From: Sulfitobacter sp. THAF37 | GTDB lineage: Bacteria; Pseudomonadota; Alphaproteobacteria; Rhodobacterales; Rhodobacteraceae | DNA: 64,000 nucleotides | Assembly: GCF_009363555.1 (NCBI RefSeq) | Contig: NZ_CP045372.1 | Span: 2,925,501 to 2,989,500 of the forward strand | Reading direction: 5' to 3' | In this document: piece by piece, positions 45,781 through 55,040 of the stretch | Layout: each line of letters begins with the position of its first letter | How positions within the stretch are numbered: position 1 is the stretch's first letter | Notes under the pieces: model-generated | Told to the model about the DNA's origin: nothing | Databases searched by the model: none | The model's input: only the letters and a program-made list of their open reading frames with translations | Translations under genes and position numbers: made by a program

Positions 45781-46680
45781 ATGCACGGCAGAGGGTTCCG
45801 ACAAGAAATGTTGTCTACCGAGATGCTGGGCGATCTGCCTGCCGACATGCCGGTGCTGATCGCCGGTCCGACGGCCAGCGGGAAAACCGCGCTGGCGTTG
45901 CAGATCGCCCGCGACCACGGCGGGGTGATCGTGAACGCCGACGCAAGCCAGGTCTACGCCTGCTGGCGCGTCATCACCGCCCGCCCCTCGCCCGAGGAAG
46001 AGGCGCAGGCGCCGCACCTTCTTTTCGGTCATGTCGCCGCGACGCAGCCCTATTCGACGGGGCATTGGCTGCGCGAGGTCGCTGCGATCCTGAAGAGCGG
46101 GGCGCGGCCCATCATCACCGGGGGGACCGGGCTGTATTTCAGGGCGCTGACCGAAGGGCTGGCCGAGATCCCCGCGACACCGCCGGCGATCCGCGACGCG
46201 GCCGACGCGCTGGACCTCGACACGTTGCTGGCAGGATTGGATGCGCGCACCGCGCGGGGCCTCGACACCGGCAACCGCGCCCGCGTTCAGCGCGCCTGGG
46301 AGGTGTTGCAGGCCACCGGTCGCGGCCTGTCCGACTGGCAGGCGGAAACCGGCGCGCCGCTGCTGGCGCCCGACCGTGTCCGGCGCATCGTGTTCGATGT
46401 CGGACGCGACTGGCTGAACGCCCGCATCGCACGGCGCTTTGACCTGATGCTGGACCAGGGTGCGCTGGACGAGGTGCGGCGCGTCGCGCCCGACTATGAC
46501 CCCGCCCTGCCCGCGCACCGGGCCATCGGCGTGCCGGAGCTGATGGCGCATCTCGCAGGCAGGATGACGCTCGATCAGGCGCGGGAACGGGCCGTCATCT
46601 CGACCCGGCAATTCGCCAAACGGCAACGGACCTGGATGCGCTCCAAGATGGCCGACTGGCATCGGATCACACCCCACTGA
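45781..46680 (+). CDS. miaA: tRNA dimethylallyltransferase
   Basis: Protein of 299 residues that adds an isopentenyl group to A37 of tRNAs reading U-starting codons. The P-loop is [14 protein letters not shown] (about 27-40), followed by [18 protein letters not shown] and [26 protein letters not shown] is the conserved late motif. The ATG at 45781 has GGAAAGG; shorter in-frame ATGs (45808, 45823) would still retain the P-loop. It uses DMAPP from the MEP pathway encoded nearby by dxr. Confidence 0.94.
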   Translation: MHGRGFRQEMLSTEMLGDLPADMPVLIAGPTASGKTALALQIARDHGGVIVNADASQVYACWRVITARPSPEEEAQAPHLLFGHVAATQPYSTGHWLREVAAILKSGARPIITGGTGLYFRALTEGLAEIPATPPAIRDAADALDLDTLLAGLDARTARGLDTGNRARVQRAWEVLQATGRGLSDWQAETGAPLLAPDRVRRIVFDVGRDWLNARIARRFDLMLDQGALDEVRRVAPDYDPALPAHRAIGVPELMAHLAGRMTLDQARERAVISTRQFAKRQRTWMRSKMADWHRITPH

Positions 46681-46765
46681 CACCGCACTGCTTTTCATTT
46701 TACAACTTTCCAAGTCCTTTTTTGGGTGTAAGACTACGGCTGACTAAAACAAACGCGACCCCGGA

Positions 46766-47596
46766 ATGAGCTTTGCCCTCTCAGACATCAAGGTGATGAC
46801 CCTGCCGCAGCTGACCGGCGGGCAGGACTGGCGACTGCATCTTGCGCAGGATCGGCCGCATCACCTGCTGATCTGGATCACCCGCGGGCAGGGCCGCACC
46901 CTGCTGGACGGACTGCGGCGCGGCGTGGGCACGCACAACGCGCTCTGGGTGCCGCAGGGGTCGCTGTTTGCGCTGGACCTCGGGCGTCAGGGCATGGCGC
47001 AGGCGGTGGTGATCCCGCCCGGGTCGGCGCTGCGCCTGCCCGAAATCCCGCGTCACCTGCGCATCCGCGATGTGGCGGTACAATCGGAACTCAGCGGGCT
47101 GATCGAAGCCGCCGCGCGCGAGCAGCAGCAGGATCGTCCCCTGGCGCAGGACGCCGCAGAGGCGCACGCGGCGCTGATCTCTGTCTGGTTGCGGCGCCAG
47201 ATCATGCTGGACGAACACGTACCACCGCGCCGCAACGCCGCCGCACGGCTCAGCAAGCTGTACTGCGATCTCTTACCGCACCGCTTTTGCAGTGGCGCGC
47301 CGATGTCGGCCTATGCCCAGACGCTGAACGTCACCCCCACCCATCTGACCCGCGCGGTCAAGGCCGCCACCGGCAAGACCGCGGCGGACCTGCTGACCGA
47401 GCGTGTCCTGGCCGAGGCCCGCCGCCTGCTGATAGAAACTCGCCAGCCCGCACAGGACATCGCACGCCATCTCGGGTTCGGCTCCGCCGCATATTTCACC
47501 CGCTTCATCCAGCAGCACACCGGCCAGCCGCCCAGCAAGCTGCGCCTCCCCCTGCGCCAGGGTCAGGACCCCAGGACCCCGGCAACAGGCCTTTGA
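46766..47596 (+). CDS. AraC-family transcriptional regulator
   Basis: Protein of 276 residues. Residues 1 to about 160 form an effector domain of the cupin-like type with GQGRTLLDGLRRG. The C-terminal HTH pair (about 175-265) has FCSGAPMSAYAQTLNVTPTH, then AEARRLLIETRQPAQDIARH and FGSAAYFTRFIQQHTGQPPS, the AraC signature. It lies 276 bp upstream of a peptide-type ABC transporter operon on the same strand, so it may regulate it; this is inference from position only. Confidence 0.88.
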   Translation: MSFALSDIKVMTLPQLTGGQDWRLHLAQDRPHHLLIWITRGQGRTLLDGLRRGVGTHNALWVPQGSLFALDLGRQGMAQAVVIPPGSALRLPEIPRHLRIRDVAVQSELSGLIEAAAREQQQDRPLAQDAAEAHAALISVWLRRQIMLDEHVPPRRNAAARLSKLYCDLLPHRFCSGAPMSAYAQTLNVTPTHLTRAVKAATGKTAADLLTERVLAEARRLLIETRQPAQDIARHLGFGSAAYFTRFIQQHTGQPPSKLRLPLRQGQDPRTPATGL

Positions 47597-47872
47597 AGGT
47601 CGCATTCGGCGAATATCCGTGTCGCAAAAAGACAAACAAGTGCCGGATCACGACATTGACCTTTGGGGCGGCTTCATGCCTTCATGGCGTCGCTGATGAT
47701 GCGCAAGATACAAAGCAAACGGTGGGATTTTGCGGTCGCGCCGGGGACCAAGCCGCAATAGCGCCCTCCCCGCGCGGACTTCGGGACCGGCCGTTCGCGC
47801 CACCAAAAAGGCCGCAAGGCCAAAACAAGAACCGGCGGGGCAAACCCGCTGCGCCACCAACAGGGGCACCCA

Positions 47873-48958
47873 ATGGGACTATTCATCTTACGTCGACTGG
47901 GCGTGATGTTGCTGACGGCGCTGTGCCTGACGTTCATCGTGTTCTGGCTGACAAACCTATACCCGAACCTCGAAAAACTGGCGAAGACCCAAGGCAACTT
48001 CCGCATGTCGGACGAGGCCGTGACGTCATACCTCGAAAACCGCGGCTACCTGCAGCCGCTGCCGGTCAAGTTCGGCCAGTGGCTGGGCGTGCTGCCCGGC
48101 TGGGTGACTGAACGTCCCGAAGGCGAGACATTCGGGCGCTGCTTTGCCGCCGGAACGCCCGAGATCGCGCGCCCCACCCGCTGCGGCGTGTTGCAGGGCG
48201 ACTGGGGATATTCCACCGTGTTCAAGGAGCCGGTCGGTGAAACGGTGCTGACCCGGCTTGCGCTGACCGGCAAGCTGATGCTCTGCGTGCTGCTGCTCAT
48301 GGTGCCCTCCGCCCTGCTGGTGGGGGTGCTGGCGGGCATGCGCGAAGGGTCAAAGCTGGACCGGTCGCTCTCCACCTTCTCCATCGCCACCACGGCAACG
48401 CCGGAATACGTCTCCGGCGTGATCTTCATCGCGGTGCTGGCCTCTTCACGCTTCGGTCTTTCGCCGCTGCTCAACGACTGGGGGCTGATCGACAGCAAGA
48501 CCCTGTTCCTTGGGTCGGCCACCTCTGCCATGGCGGATGCGACCTTCTGGAACTTCTTCCTGCCGGTGCTGACCATTTCGCTTTACGGCATGGGCTATAT
48601 CGCGCGCATGACCCGCGCCTCCATGACCGAGGTGATGACGGCGCAATATATCCGTACCGCACGGCTGAAGGGGGTCAAGTTCAGCGACATCGTCCTGAAA
48701 CACGCGCTGCGCAACGCGCTGATCGCGCCCTTCACCGTGATCATGCTGCAGATCCCCTGGCTGCTGAACGGCGTCGTGATCGTGGAGACCCTGTTCAACT
48801 ACAAGGGCTTCGGCTGGTTGCTGGTGCAGGCCGCAGGCAACAACGACATCGAACTGCTGTTGGCGGTCTCGGTGGTTTCGGTCGCGGTGGTGCTGATGAC
48901 GCAGCTGATATCGGACATCGGCTACGTCTACCTGAACCCGCGCATCCGCATCTCGTAA
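47873..48958 (+). CDS. Peptide/nickel-type ABC transporter permease (DppB-like)
   Basis: Inner-membrane permease of 361 residues of the BPD_transp_1 family, with a start MGLFILRRLG typical of the first permease. About six helices are separated by an extended periplasmic loop (about 65-120). The EAA-like motif region is YIRTARLKGVKFSDIVLKHA, which contacts the ATPase. It is 12 bp upstream of a second permease. The 276-bp region before it shows no binding-protein gene, and there is a repeated GCGCCACCAA motif in the leader. Confidence 0.9.
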   Translation: MGLFILRRLGVMLLTALCLTFIVFWLTNLYPNLEKLAKTQGNFRMSDEAVTSYLENRGYLQPLPVKFGQWLGVLPGWVTERPEGETFGRCFAAGTPEIARPTRCGVLQGDWGYSTVFKEPVGETVLTRLALTGKLMLCVLLLMVPSALLVGVLAGMREGSKLDRSLSTFSIATTATPEYVSGVIFIAVLASSRFGLSPLLNDWGLIDSKTLFLGSATSAMADATFWNFFLPVLTISLYGMGYIARMTRASMTEVMTAQYIRTARLKGVKFSDIVLKHALRNALIAPFTVIMLQIPWLLNGVVIVETLFNYKGFGWLLVQAAGNNDIELLLAVSVVSVAVVLMTQLISDIGYVYLNPRIRIS

Positions 48959-48970
48959 AGGAGCTTTGAC

Positions 48971-50437
48971 ATGGAACCATTGACATGGACGGGCGCGCTT
49001 TCGGGGCTCAACATCGTCTTCTATCTGCTGACCGGGCTGCTTGCGGCGGCGATCGTCGTGCAGATCCTTGCCTCCTTTGTGCCGGACCGTTCCGCGCGGG
49101 CGGTCAGCGCGGACGGCACGCTGGCAGGCAACACCGGCTTTGCCGGCCTGCTGAACCAGATCATCGGCTGGCTGTTCTACGGCGTGATCGCGCTGATCCT
49201 CGTCTATCTGGTCGGCGGCATCTTCATGGGCCCCGGAGCCGGGATCATCGGCGGCATGGCACAACAGATGATCCCTGTCTGGATCGCGCTGGTCGTCACC
49301 TTTGCGGTGTCGATCACCTACAAGCGCAGGCTGGGCCTTTATGGCAAGCTCTTTGACAGCACCGTGGGCATGATCGGCTTTGCCATCGTGATGTTCTGGG
49401 TGTTCACCGGGGTCTTTGGCGGCGCCTTCGACCTGCTGGTCACACATGACAGTCTGAGCCAGGTCTCGGGCATGAAGAACGAGCTGCCGGGCACGCCATT
49501 GGCCCGCGCCGAGGAAGGCGATTACCCCTGGTTCCTACTGGGCGGCGACAACCTGGCACGAGACGTCTTTTCCCGGCTCATCAAGGGGTCCTGGGTGGTG
49601 GTCAAGATCGCCCCCTTCGCGACCCTCTTTGCCTTCATGGTGGGGATCACTCTGGGCCTGCCGGCGGGCTACTACGGCGGGCGGCTGGACACGATCCTGA
49701 GCTTTCTGGCCAACCTGATCCTGGCGTTCCCGGTGATCCTGCTGTTCTACCTGCTGGTCACACCCGAGATCGTGCTGACCGGCATCCCGAACTACATGGC
49801 GCTTTTCCTGTTCGTCTTTCCGCTGATCTTCCTCGCGGTGCTGCTGAACTCGCGCTACTACACGCAGCCGTCCTTTCGCACGCCGCTGCTGATCGTCGTG
49901 CTGGGTGTCGGGGTCTGGTTCTACCTGGCCATGGTGTCGAGCGGCGGCACCATCGTCGAGACGCCCACCTACACCATTCCGGGATTGCCCACCTATCTCG
50001 ATCCCTTCGATCTGGGGCCGGGGATCCTGGTGGTCTTTGTCTCGGTCGTCTTCGTGAACGCGCCCACGGTTTTCCGGATCGTACGGGGCCTCGCGCTCGA
50101 CATCAAGACACGCGACTACGTGGCGGCGGCCCAGACCCGGGGCGAAGGCCCGTGGTACATCATGCTGTGGGAAATCCTGCCCAACGCACGCGGGCCGCTG
50201 ATCGTCGATTTCTGCCTGCGCATCGGCTACACCACGATCCTTCTGGGCACATTGGGTTTCTTCGGGCTGGGCCTGGAATCGGAAAGCCCGGACTGGGGCA
50301 GCACGATCAACGCCGGACGACGCCTGCTGTCGCTTTATCCGCATGCGGCTATTGCCCCTGCGCTGGCTTTGCTGACGCTGGTGCTGGGACTGAACCTGCT
50401 GGCGGATGGCTTGCGTGAAGAAAGCCTGAGGGACTGA
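48971..50437 (+). CDS. Peptide-type ABC transporter permease (DppC-like, enlarged)
   Basis: Permease of 488 residues, longer than the usual 280-320. An additional N-terminal region of about 190 residues has about four hydrophobic helices before the standard core. The core includes a conserved ATPase-contact loop, YVAAAQTRGEGPWYIMLWEI, and ends ADGLREESL. It would pair with the preceding permease. The enlarged form is seen in some roseobacter transporters (from memory). AAAGGAGC lies before the ATG. The next operon member, the ATPase gene, is separated by a 145-bp gap with repeat-like sequence. Confidence 0.9.
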   Translation: MEPLTWTGALSGLNIVFYLLTGLLAAAIVVQILASFVPDRSARAVSADGTLAGNTGFAGLLNQIIGWLFYGVIALILVYLVGGIFMGPGAGIIGGMAQQMIPVWIALVVTFAVSITYKRRLGLYGKLFDSTVGMIGFAIVMFWVFTGVFGGAFDLLVTHDSLSQVSGMKNELPGTPLARAEEGDYPWFLLGGDNLARDVFSRLIKGSWVVVKIAPFATLFAFMVGITLGLPAGYYGGRLDTILSFLANLILAFPVILLFYLLVTPEIVLTGIPNYMALFLFVFPLIFLAVLLNSRYYTQPSFRTPLLIVVLGVGVWFYLAMVSSGGTIVETPTYTIPGLPTYLDPFDLGPGILVVFVSVVFVNAPTVFRIVRGLALDIKTRDYVAAAQTRGEGPWYIMLWEILPNARGPLIVDFCLRIGYTTILLGTLGFFGLGLESESPDWGSTINAGRRLLSLYPHAAIAPALALLTLVLGLNLLADGLREESLRD

Positions 50438-50459
50438 TTGAAACGGCGGGACCGGGGAC

Positions 50460-50545
50460 CCGCCCGTCGCGCCTGAGGCGGGCTTGAAAATACGGGAGGA
50501 TGCGCCGGGGGCGCGACCCCTCGGTGTATTTGAGGAACAATGAAA
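50460..50545 (+). repeat. Intergenic hairpin and AAATAC-type repeat between the permease and ATPase genes
   Basis: CCCGCC and GGCGGG form a hairpin around GTCGCGCCTGA. A further GC-rich hairpin-like stretch ends in GTATTTGAGGAACAATGAAAG. Reverse complemented, this reads CTTTCATTGTTCCTCAAATAC, similar to the element after mnmA. It lies inside an operon, so it might modulate the ratio of permease and ATPase. Confidence 0.4.
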
Positions 50546-50582
50546 GCAGGGGCGGTGTCGCCTTTGCGAGCGGGAGACGAAA

Positions 50583-52673
50583 ATGGCAAAAGAGAAATAC
50601 GACGGCCCGATCCTGGAGATCGACAAGCTGTCGATCTCGTTTTTCACCCGGTTGCGCGAAATCCCCGCGGTGATGGATTTCTCGGCCAGCGTCATGCCGG
50701 GCGAGGCCTTGGGCCTGGTCGGCGAATCCGGCTGCGGCAAATCCACCGTGGCGCTGGGGGTGATGCAGGATCTGGGCAAGAACGGTCGCATCGTCGGCGG
50801 CTCCATCAAGTTCAAGGGGCGCGATCTGGGCGAGATGAGCGATGACGAACTGCGCGACATCCGCGGCAGCGAGATCGCGATGATCTACCAGGAGCCGATG
50901 GCATCGCTGAACCCCGCCATGCGCATTGGCAAGCAGCTGATGGAAGTGCCGATGATCCACGCGGGCATGTCCGAAAAGGAGGCTTATGACCGCGCGTTGC
51001 AGGTGGTCACGGACGTAAAGCTGCCGGACCCGGAACGCATCCTCAAGGCCTATCCGCATCAGTTGTCGGGGGGTCAGCAGCAGCGCATCGTGATCGCCAT
51101 GGCCCTGATGTCCGAGCCGTCGCTGTTGATCCTGGACGAGCCGACGACCGCGCTCGACGTGACCGTCGAAGCGGCGGTGGTGGAACTGGTCAAGGACCTG
51201 GGCAAGAAATACGGCACCTCGATGCTGTTCATCAGCCACAACCTTGGCCTGGTGCTGGAGACCTGCGACCGGATCTGCGTGATGTATTCCGGCGAGGCGG
51301 TCGAACGCGGCAGCATCGAAGATGTGTTCGACGAAATGCAGCACCCTTACACACAGGCGCTGTTCCGGTCGATCCCCCTGCCCGGCGCGGACAAGAACGC
51401 GCGCCCGCTGATCGCGATCCCCGGCAACTTTCCCCTGCCGCACGAACGCCCGCAGGGCTGCAACTTCGGTCCCCGTTGCGACTACTTCGAAGCCGGCCGC
51501 TGCGACCAGGGCAACATTCCGATGTTCGTGGTCGACGGCAACGACCGTCACCATACCCGCTGTCTGCGCTACGAGGAAATCGACTGGTCCGCCCCGCCGC
51601 AGGTGGCCGACACCAAGCAGAAGGGCGAGGTCGGTGATGTCGTCCTCAAGATGGACAAGCTCAAGAAATACTACCAGGTCGCGGCCAGCGCCATGTTCGG
51701 CGGTGGTGACACCAAGGTGGTGAAGGCCAACGAGGAACTTTCTTTCGAGGCGCGCGAAAGCGAGACCCTGGCCATCGTGGGCGAGTCAGGCTGTGGCAAA
51801 TCCACCTTCGCCAAGGTGCTCATGGGGCTGGAAACCGCAACCGAAGGTCAGATCCTGCTGGACAACCAGAACATCGGCGACGTGCCCATCGAAAAGCGCA
51901 GCACAAAGAACGTGGCGGATGTGCAGATGGTGTTCCAGAACCCGTTCGACACGCTGAACCCGTCGATGACCGTAGGGCGGCAGATCGTCCGGGCGTTGGA
52001 AATCTTCCGCATCGGCAAGAATGAAAAGGACCGCTGGCAAAGGATGCTGGAACTGCTGGATCTGGTGAAACTGCCGCGGGAATTTGCCACCCGGATGCCG
52101 CGCCAGCTTTCTGGCGGGCAGAAGCAGCGGGTGGGCATCGCCCGCGCCTTTGCCGGGGATGCGCGGATCGTGGTGGCGGACGAACCTGTCTCGGCGCTGG
52201 ACGTGTCGGTGCAGGCGGCGGTGACGGACTTGCTGATGGAAATTCAGCGCAACCAGAAGACCACGCTGCTGTTCATCAGCCATGACCTGTCCATCGTGCG
52301 CTATCTCAGCGACCGGGTGATGGTGATGTACCTGGGCCATGTGGTCGAACTGGGCACCACCGACCAGGTCTTTGCCCCGCCCTATCATCCCTATACCGAG
52401 GCGTTGCTGTCTGCCGTGCCCATCGCCGACACGCGGGTCAAGAAGAAACACATCGTGCTCGAAGGCGATGTGCCCTCGGCGATGAACCCACCGCCGGGCT
52501 GTCCGTTCCAGACCCGGTGCCGCTGGAAAAGCAAGGTCCCCGGCAACCTGTGCGAAACCGAAGTGCCACCGCAGCGCAGAATGGCAAACGGACATCAGAT
52601 CAAGTGCCATCTGTCCGACGCCGAATTCGACGCGATGGAGCCGGTTATCGAGGTGGGCGTCGCCGCCGAATAG
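50583..52673 (+). CDS. Fused double ATPase of a peptide-type ABC transporter (DppD-DppF fusion)
   Basis: Cytoplasmic protein of 696 residues with two complete ABC domains. Domain 1 has Walker A GESGCGKST (47-55), signature LSGGQQQR (about 161-168) and Walker B LLILDEPTTALDV. Domain 2 has Walker A GESGCGKST (about 400), signature LSGGQKQRVG (about 510), and VADEPVSALDV. Each is followed by an oligopeptide-transporter C-terminal segment with cysteine-rich loops such as GCPFQTRCRWKSK. Usually DppD and DppF are separate. The protein drives the two permeases upstream. Confidence 0.94.
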   Translation: MAKEKYDGPILEIDKLSISFFTRLREIPAVMDFSASVMPGEALGLVGESGCGKSTVALGVMQDLGKNGRIVGGSIKFKGRDLGEMSDDELRDIRGSEIAMIYQEPMASLNPAMRIGKQLMEVPMIHAGMSEKEAYDRALQVVTDVKLPDPERILKAYPHQLSGGQQQRIVIAMALMSEPSLLILDEPTTALDVTVEAAVVELVKDLGKKYGTSMLFISHNLGLVLETCDRICVMYSGEAVERGSIEDVFDEMQHPYTQALFRSIPLPGADKNARPLIAIPGNFPLPHERPQGCNFGPRCDYFEAGRCDQGNIPMFVVDGNDRHHTRCLRYEEIDWSAPPQVADTKQKGEVGDVVLKMDKLKKYYQVAASAMFGGGDTKVVKANEELSFEARESETLAIVGESGCGKSTFAKVLMGLETATEGQILLDNQNIGDVPIEKRSTKNVADVQMVFQNPFDTLNPSMTVGRQIVRALEIFRIGKNEKDRWQRMLELLDLVKLPREFATRMPRQLSGGQKQRVGIARAFAGDARIVVADEPVSALDVSVQAAVTDLLMEIQRNQKTTLLFISHDLSIVRYLSDRVMVMYLGHVVELGTTDQVFAPPYHPYTEALLSAVPIADTRVKKKHIVLEGDVPSAMNPPPGCPFQTRCRWKSKVPGNLCETEVPPQRRMANGHQIKCHLSDAEFDAMEPVIEVGVAAE

Positions 52674-52688
52674 GGCTTTGCGCAAAAA

Positions 52689-52719
52689 GGGCGCAAACCG
52701 GGGGGATCGGTCTGCGCCC
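52689..52719 (-). terminator. Rho-independent terminator of the secreted unknown gene
   Basis: GGGCGCA...ACC pairs with GGT...TGCGCCC (one mismatch), and on the minus strand the stem is followed by TTTTTG. It lies 68 bp past the stop at 52787 and, being palindromic, could also end the ABC operon on the plus strand. Confidence 0.6.
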
Positions 52720-52786
52720 GAGGCTCGGGGAAGCCCCTGATCAGACGGGCGCGGGACAGCGCGCCAATCTGAATGCGATGGTGGCG

Positions 52787-53314
52787 TTACTTGCTGACAG
52801 TATCGCCACTGGTGTTGACGTTGCCCAGCTCGACCGCGACGCGGTCCGCGAATGCCGCGATCATGACGTTATAGAAGTCTTCGGTTGAAGGCTCGATAAC
52901 ATAAGTGCCTTCCGGGACCGGCGTGTCAGCAGCAAGTGCCGCGATGCTCACGGGGAACGACCTGTTGCCGCTGCTGGTGCTGGGGTCCGTGATCGACACG
53001 ACGCCTTCGATCTCGTTGAACTCACCGGCATCGTTCAGCATCATGTCGCCGTTAAGCGAAATCTTGCGAACATCGACGTCGATCCGCGGATCGCCCGCGT
53101 CGGTGGAGGTCGGCACGCGCTCGGCGATGGCGGCCTGAAGGTCCGTCGCGATTTCCGGGAACTTCTCGGCCGCGTTGGTATCGGTCGCGGCGGCATATGT
53201 CGTGCCCACCTCAATCTCTGAGATCGGCGGCAGCTCCGCTGCAGTGGCATAGCTGGAAAGGGCAAACAGGCTCACGCCCGCTGCAAGACCGAGTTTTTTC
53301 ATTTTGTCGAACAT
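52787..53314 (-). CDS. Secreted protein of unknown function
   Basis: Protein of 175 residues. The signal peptide (about 1-25: basic start MFDKMKK, hydrophobic core, cleavage after ATA-A) is clear. The mature part is acidic, with regular strands such as IDVDVRKISLNGDMML and VEGVVSITD-like blocks and serine/threonine-rich turns. No cysteines are visible in the mature part and no known domain is recognised. GAGGAGCACAAG precedes the ATG at 53314. It lies between the ABC operon and the transglycosylase gene, with its own terminator. Confidence 0.72.
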   Translation of the reverse strand: MFDKMKKLGLAAGVSLFALSSYATAAELPPISEIEVGTTYAAATDTNAAEKFPEIATDLQAAIAERVPTSTDAGDPRIDVDVRKISLNGDMMLNDAGEFNEIEGVVSITDPSTSSGNRSFPVSIAALAADTPVPEGTYVIEPSTEDFYNVMIAAFADRVAVELGNVNTSGDTVSK

Positions 53315-53472
53315 CTTGTGCTCCTCAGTTTTCTGCGCGTTACGGGCCGGGTCATCCGGTTCCGTGGCGCTCTGAGCAGACAACACCGTCCAGATCACAA
53401 AGGTTCCCCCGCCGGAATCCTTGCGGATCACAGTGCTGAAACATTCAGTAATTTTTCAGCAAAAGCAGAAGG

Positions 53473-54069
53473 TTACTTGCCGTAGATAACCTTGACGTAG
53501 TTCCGCGTCTCGGCATAGGGCGGCACGCCGCCGTATTTCTGCACGGCACCGGGGCCCGCATTATAGGCCGCCAGCGCCAGACGCCAATCGCCGAAAGTGC
53601 TGTACTGTTGCTTGAGGTATCGTGCCCCGCCTTCGAGGTTCTGCACCGGATCGGCGGGATCGACCCGCAAACGGGCGGCCGTGCCCGGCATCAGCTGCGC
53701 CAGCCCCAGCGCACCCTTGTGCGACACCGCCTTGTGGTTCCATCCGCTTTCCTGCTGGACCAGCCGCAGGAACAGATCAACCGGGACGCCATGACGGCTC
53801 GCCGCCTCGCGCGCGATGACCAGAAACTGACCCTTGTATTTGCCGGTGTATTTCGGCGTGTCCCATTTCGTGGGCGTGTTCACCGTGGGCGGCTGCAATC
53901 GTACCGAGGCGGAATATTGCTTGGACGCGCGGTTATCCAGAAGGCTTTTCTGCGACTTGAACAGCGCACGCCGGTTGCTGGAAGAAAACACATCGGCATT
54001 CGCCAGCGGCACATGGCCAAGCACGAGGACGGCAGCGCCGACAGCCGCCACAAAAATCGTTCTGCGCAT
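53473..54069 (-). CDS. Lytic transglycosylase domain protein
   Basis: Periplasmic or lipid-anchored muramidase-like protein of 198 residues. A hydrophobic N-terminal signal ends about residue 25. The Slt-type catalytic domain (about 85-190) has the glutamate in [14 protein letters not shown], then [16 protein letters not shown], and later [17 protein letters not shown] and TRNYVKVIY. It cleaves peptidoglycan glycan strands to 1,6-anhydro ends. It is divergent from ssb with 204 bp between starts. Confidence 0.9.
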   Translation of the reverse strand: MRRTIFVAAVGAAVLVLGHVPLANADVFSSSNRRALFKSQKSLLDNRASKQYSASVRLQPPTVNTPTKWDTPKYTGKYKGQFLVIAREAASRHGVPVDLFLRLVQQESGWNHKAVSHKGALGLAQLMPGTAARLRVDPADPVQNLEGGARYLKQQYSTFGDWRLALAAYNAGPGAVQKYGGVPPYAETRNYVKVIYGK

Positions 54070-54273
54070 TCACCCGCGCTCCCGCCTGTTTGGTTGGCCA
54101 ACCCTATACCAAACGAGGGCACAGGTTCCACCCCTTCTTTTGGGGGGCCTTGCCGGGACGTGGGCGCGAAACGTGATGTTAACCACGATCCAGCCAGTTT
54201 ATAAGCGACCAACGGCCCCTTGCGGATTCGCAATCGGGCATGCGACACAGGCTGCGACAACAAAGGGGGCAAC

Positions 54274-54783
54274 ATGGCCGGCTCAGTGAACAAAGTGATC
54301 CTTATCGGCAATCTGGGGCGCGATCCCGAGGTGCGGTCGTTCCAGAACGGCGGCAAGGTCTGCAACCTGCGGATCGCCACGTCGGAAACCTGGAAGGACC
54401 GCAATACCGGCGAGCGCCGCGAAAAGACCGAATGGCATTCGGTGGCCATCTTTCAGGAAGGTTTGGTGCGCGTCGCTGAGCAATACCTGAAAAAAGGGTC
54501 AAAGGTGTATATCGAAGGCCAGTTGCAGACGCGCAAGTGGCAGGACCAGTCGGGTCAGGACCGCTATTCCACCGAAGTTGTCCTGCAAGGTTACGGCGGC
54601 ACGCTGACCATGCTGGACGGCCGCGACGGCGGCGGATCGGGCGGCGGCTACGGCGGCGGGTCCTCCTCCGGCGGGGATTACGGCGGCGGTTACGAGGGCG
54701 GCAACTACGACAGCGGCCCATCGTCGGGCGGCGGCGGTGGCGGCGGCTCATCGCGCGACCTGGACGACGAAATCCCGTTCTGA
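54274..54783 (+). CDS. ssb: Single-stranded DNA-binding protein
   Basis: Protein of 169 residues. The OB-fold (about 1-110) starts [17 protein letters not shown], with WHSVAIF and [15 protein letters not shown] flexible tail is very rich in glycine and serine with tyrosines. The C-terminal tip DDEIPF is a conservative variant of the DDDIPF peptide that recruits repair proteins. AAAGGGGGCAAC precedes the ATG. It is divergent from the transglycosylase and followed directly by a GNAT pseudogene. Confidence 0.95.
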   Translation: MAGSVNKVILIGNLGRDPEVRSFQNGGKVCNLRIATSETWKDRNTGERREKTEWHSVAIFQEGLVRVAEQYLKKGSKVYIEGQLQTRKWQDQSGQDRYSTEVVLQGYGGTLTMLDGRDGGGSGGGYGGGSSSGGDYGGGYEGGNYDSGPSSGGGGGGGSSRDLDDEIPF

Positions 54784-55032
54784 TGCAGATGCCGTTGTCC
54801 GCGCGCTTGGTATCGCGGACGCGGCACAGGCTCTGACGCTTTACAATGAACTGACCACCGGGCCCGAGGCATCGGACCCGGCGGGTTTCGGGCCTGTTGT
54901 CGATCATCCCGGCACGCAGGTGCCTGAAAGATCATGCTAATGACGGGTGTCGGGCGCGATGCGGTCGGCCTCTATGAAGCCTGCGGGTTCTCCGCCGAGG
55001 GCAAGACGGCGATGGTGTTGCGCCGACCTTGA
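54782..55032 (+). pseudogene. GNAT acetyltransferase pseudogene with an internal deletion
   Basis: After the ssb stop one frame reads ADAVVRALGIADAAQALT and continues to VVDHPGTQV, like the N-terminus of GNAT acetyltransferases. It then stops at about 54940. From a shifted frame the sequence reads KIMLMTGVGRDAVGLYEACG and ends in MVLRRP, the typical C-terminal strand-helix of GNAT. The middle, including the acetyl-CoA loop, is missing and the start codon is lost. The layout is a deletion of about 60 codons plus a frameshift. Confidence 0.7.
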
Positions 55033-55040
55033 AGCCCGGC

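Noticed and set aside
47597..47872. Possible missing binding-protein gene upstream of the ABC permeases
   Set aside because: No frame with a signal peptide or ribosome site is visible. Only a repeated GCGCCACCAA motif and the permease leader were seen.
54600..54780. Glycine-rich repeat at the end of ssb
   Set aside because: This is the usual flexible SSB tail encoded by GC-rich repeated codons, not a separate element.
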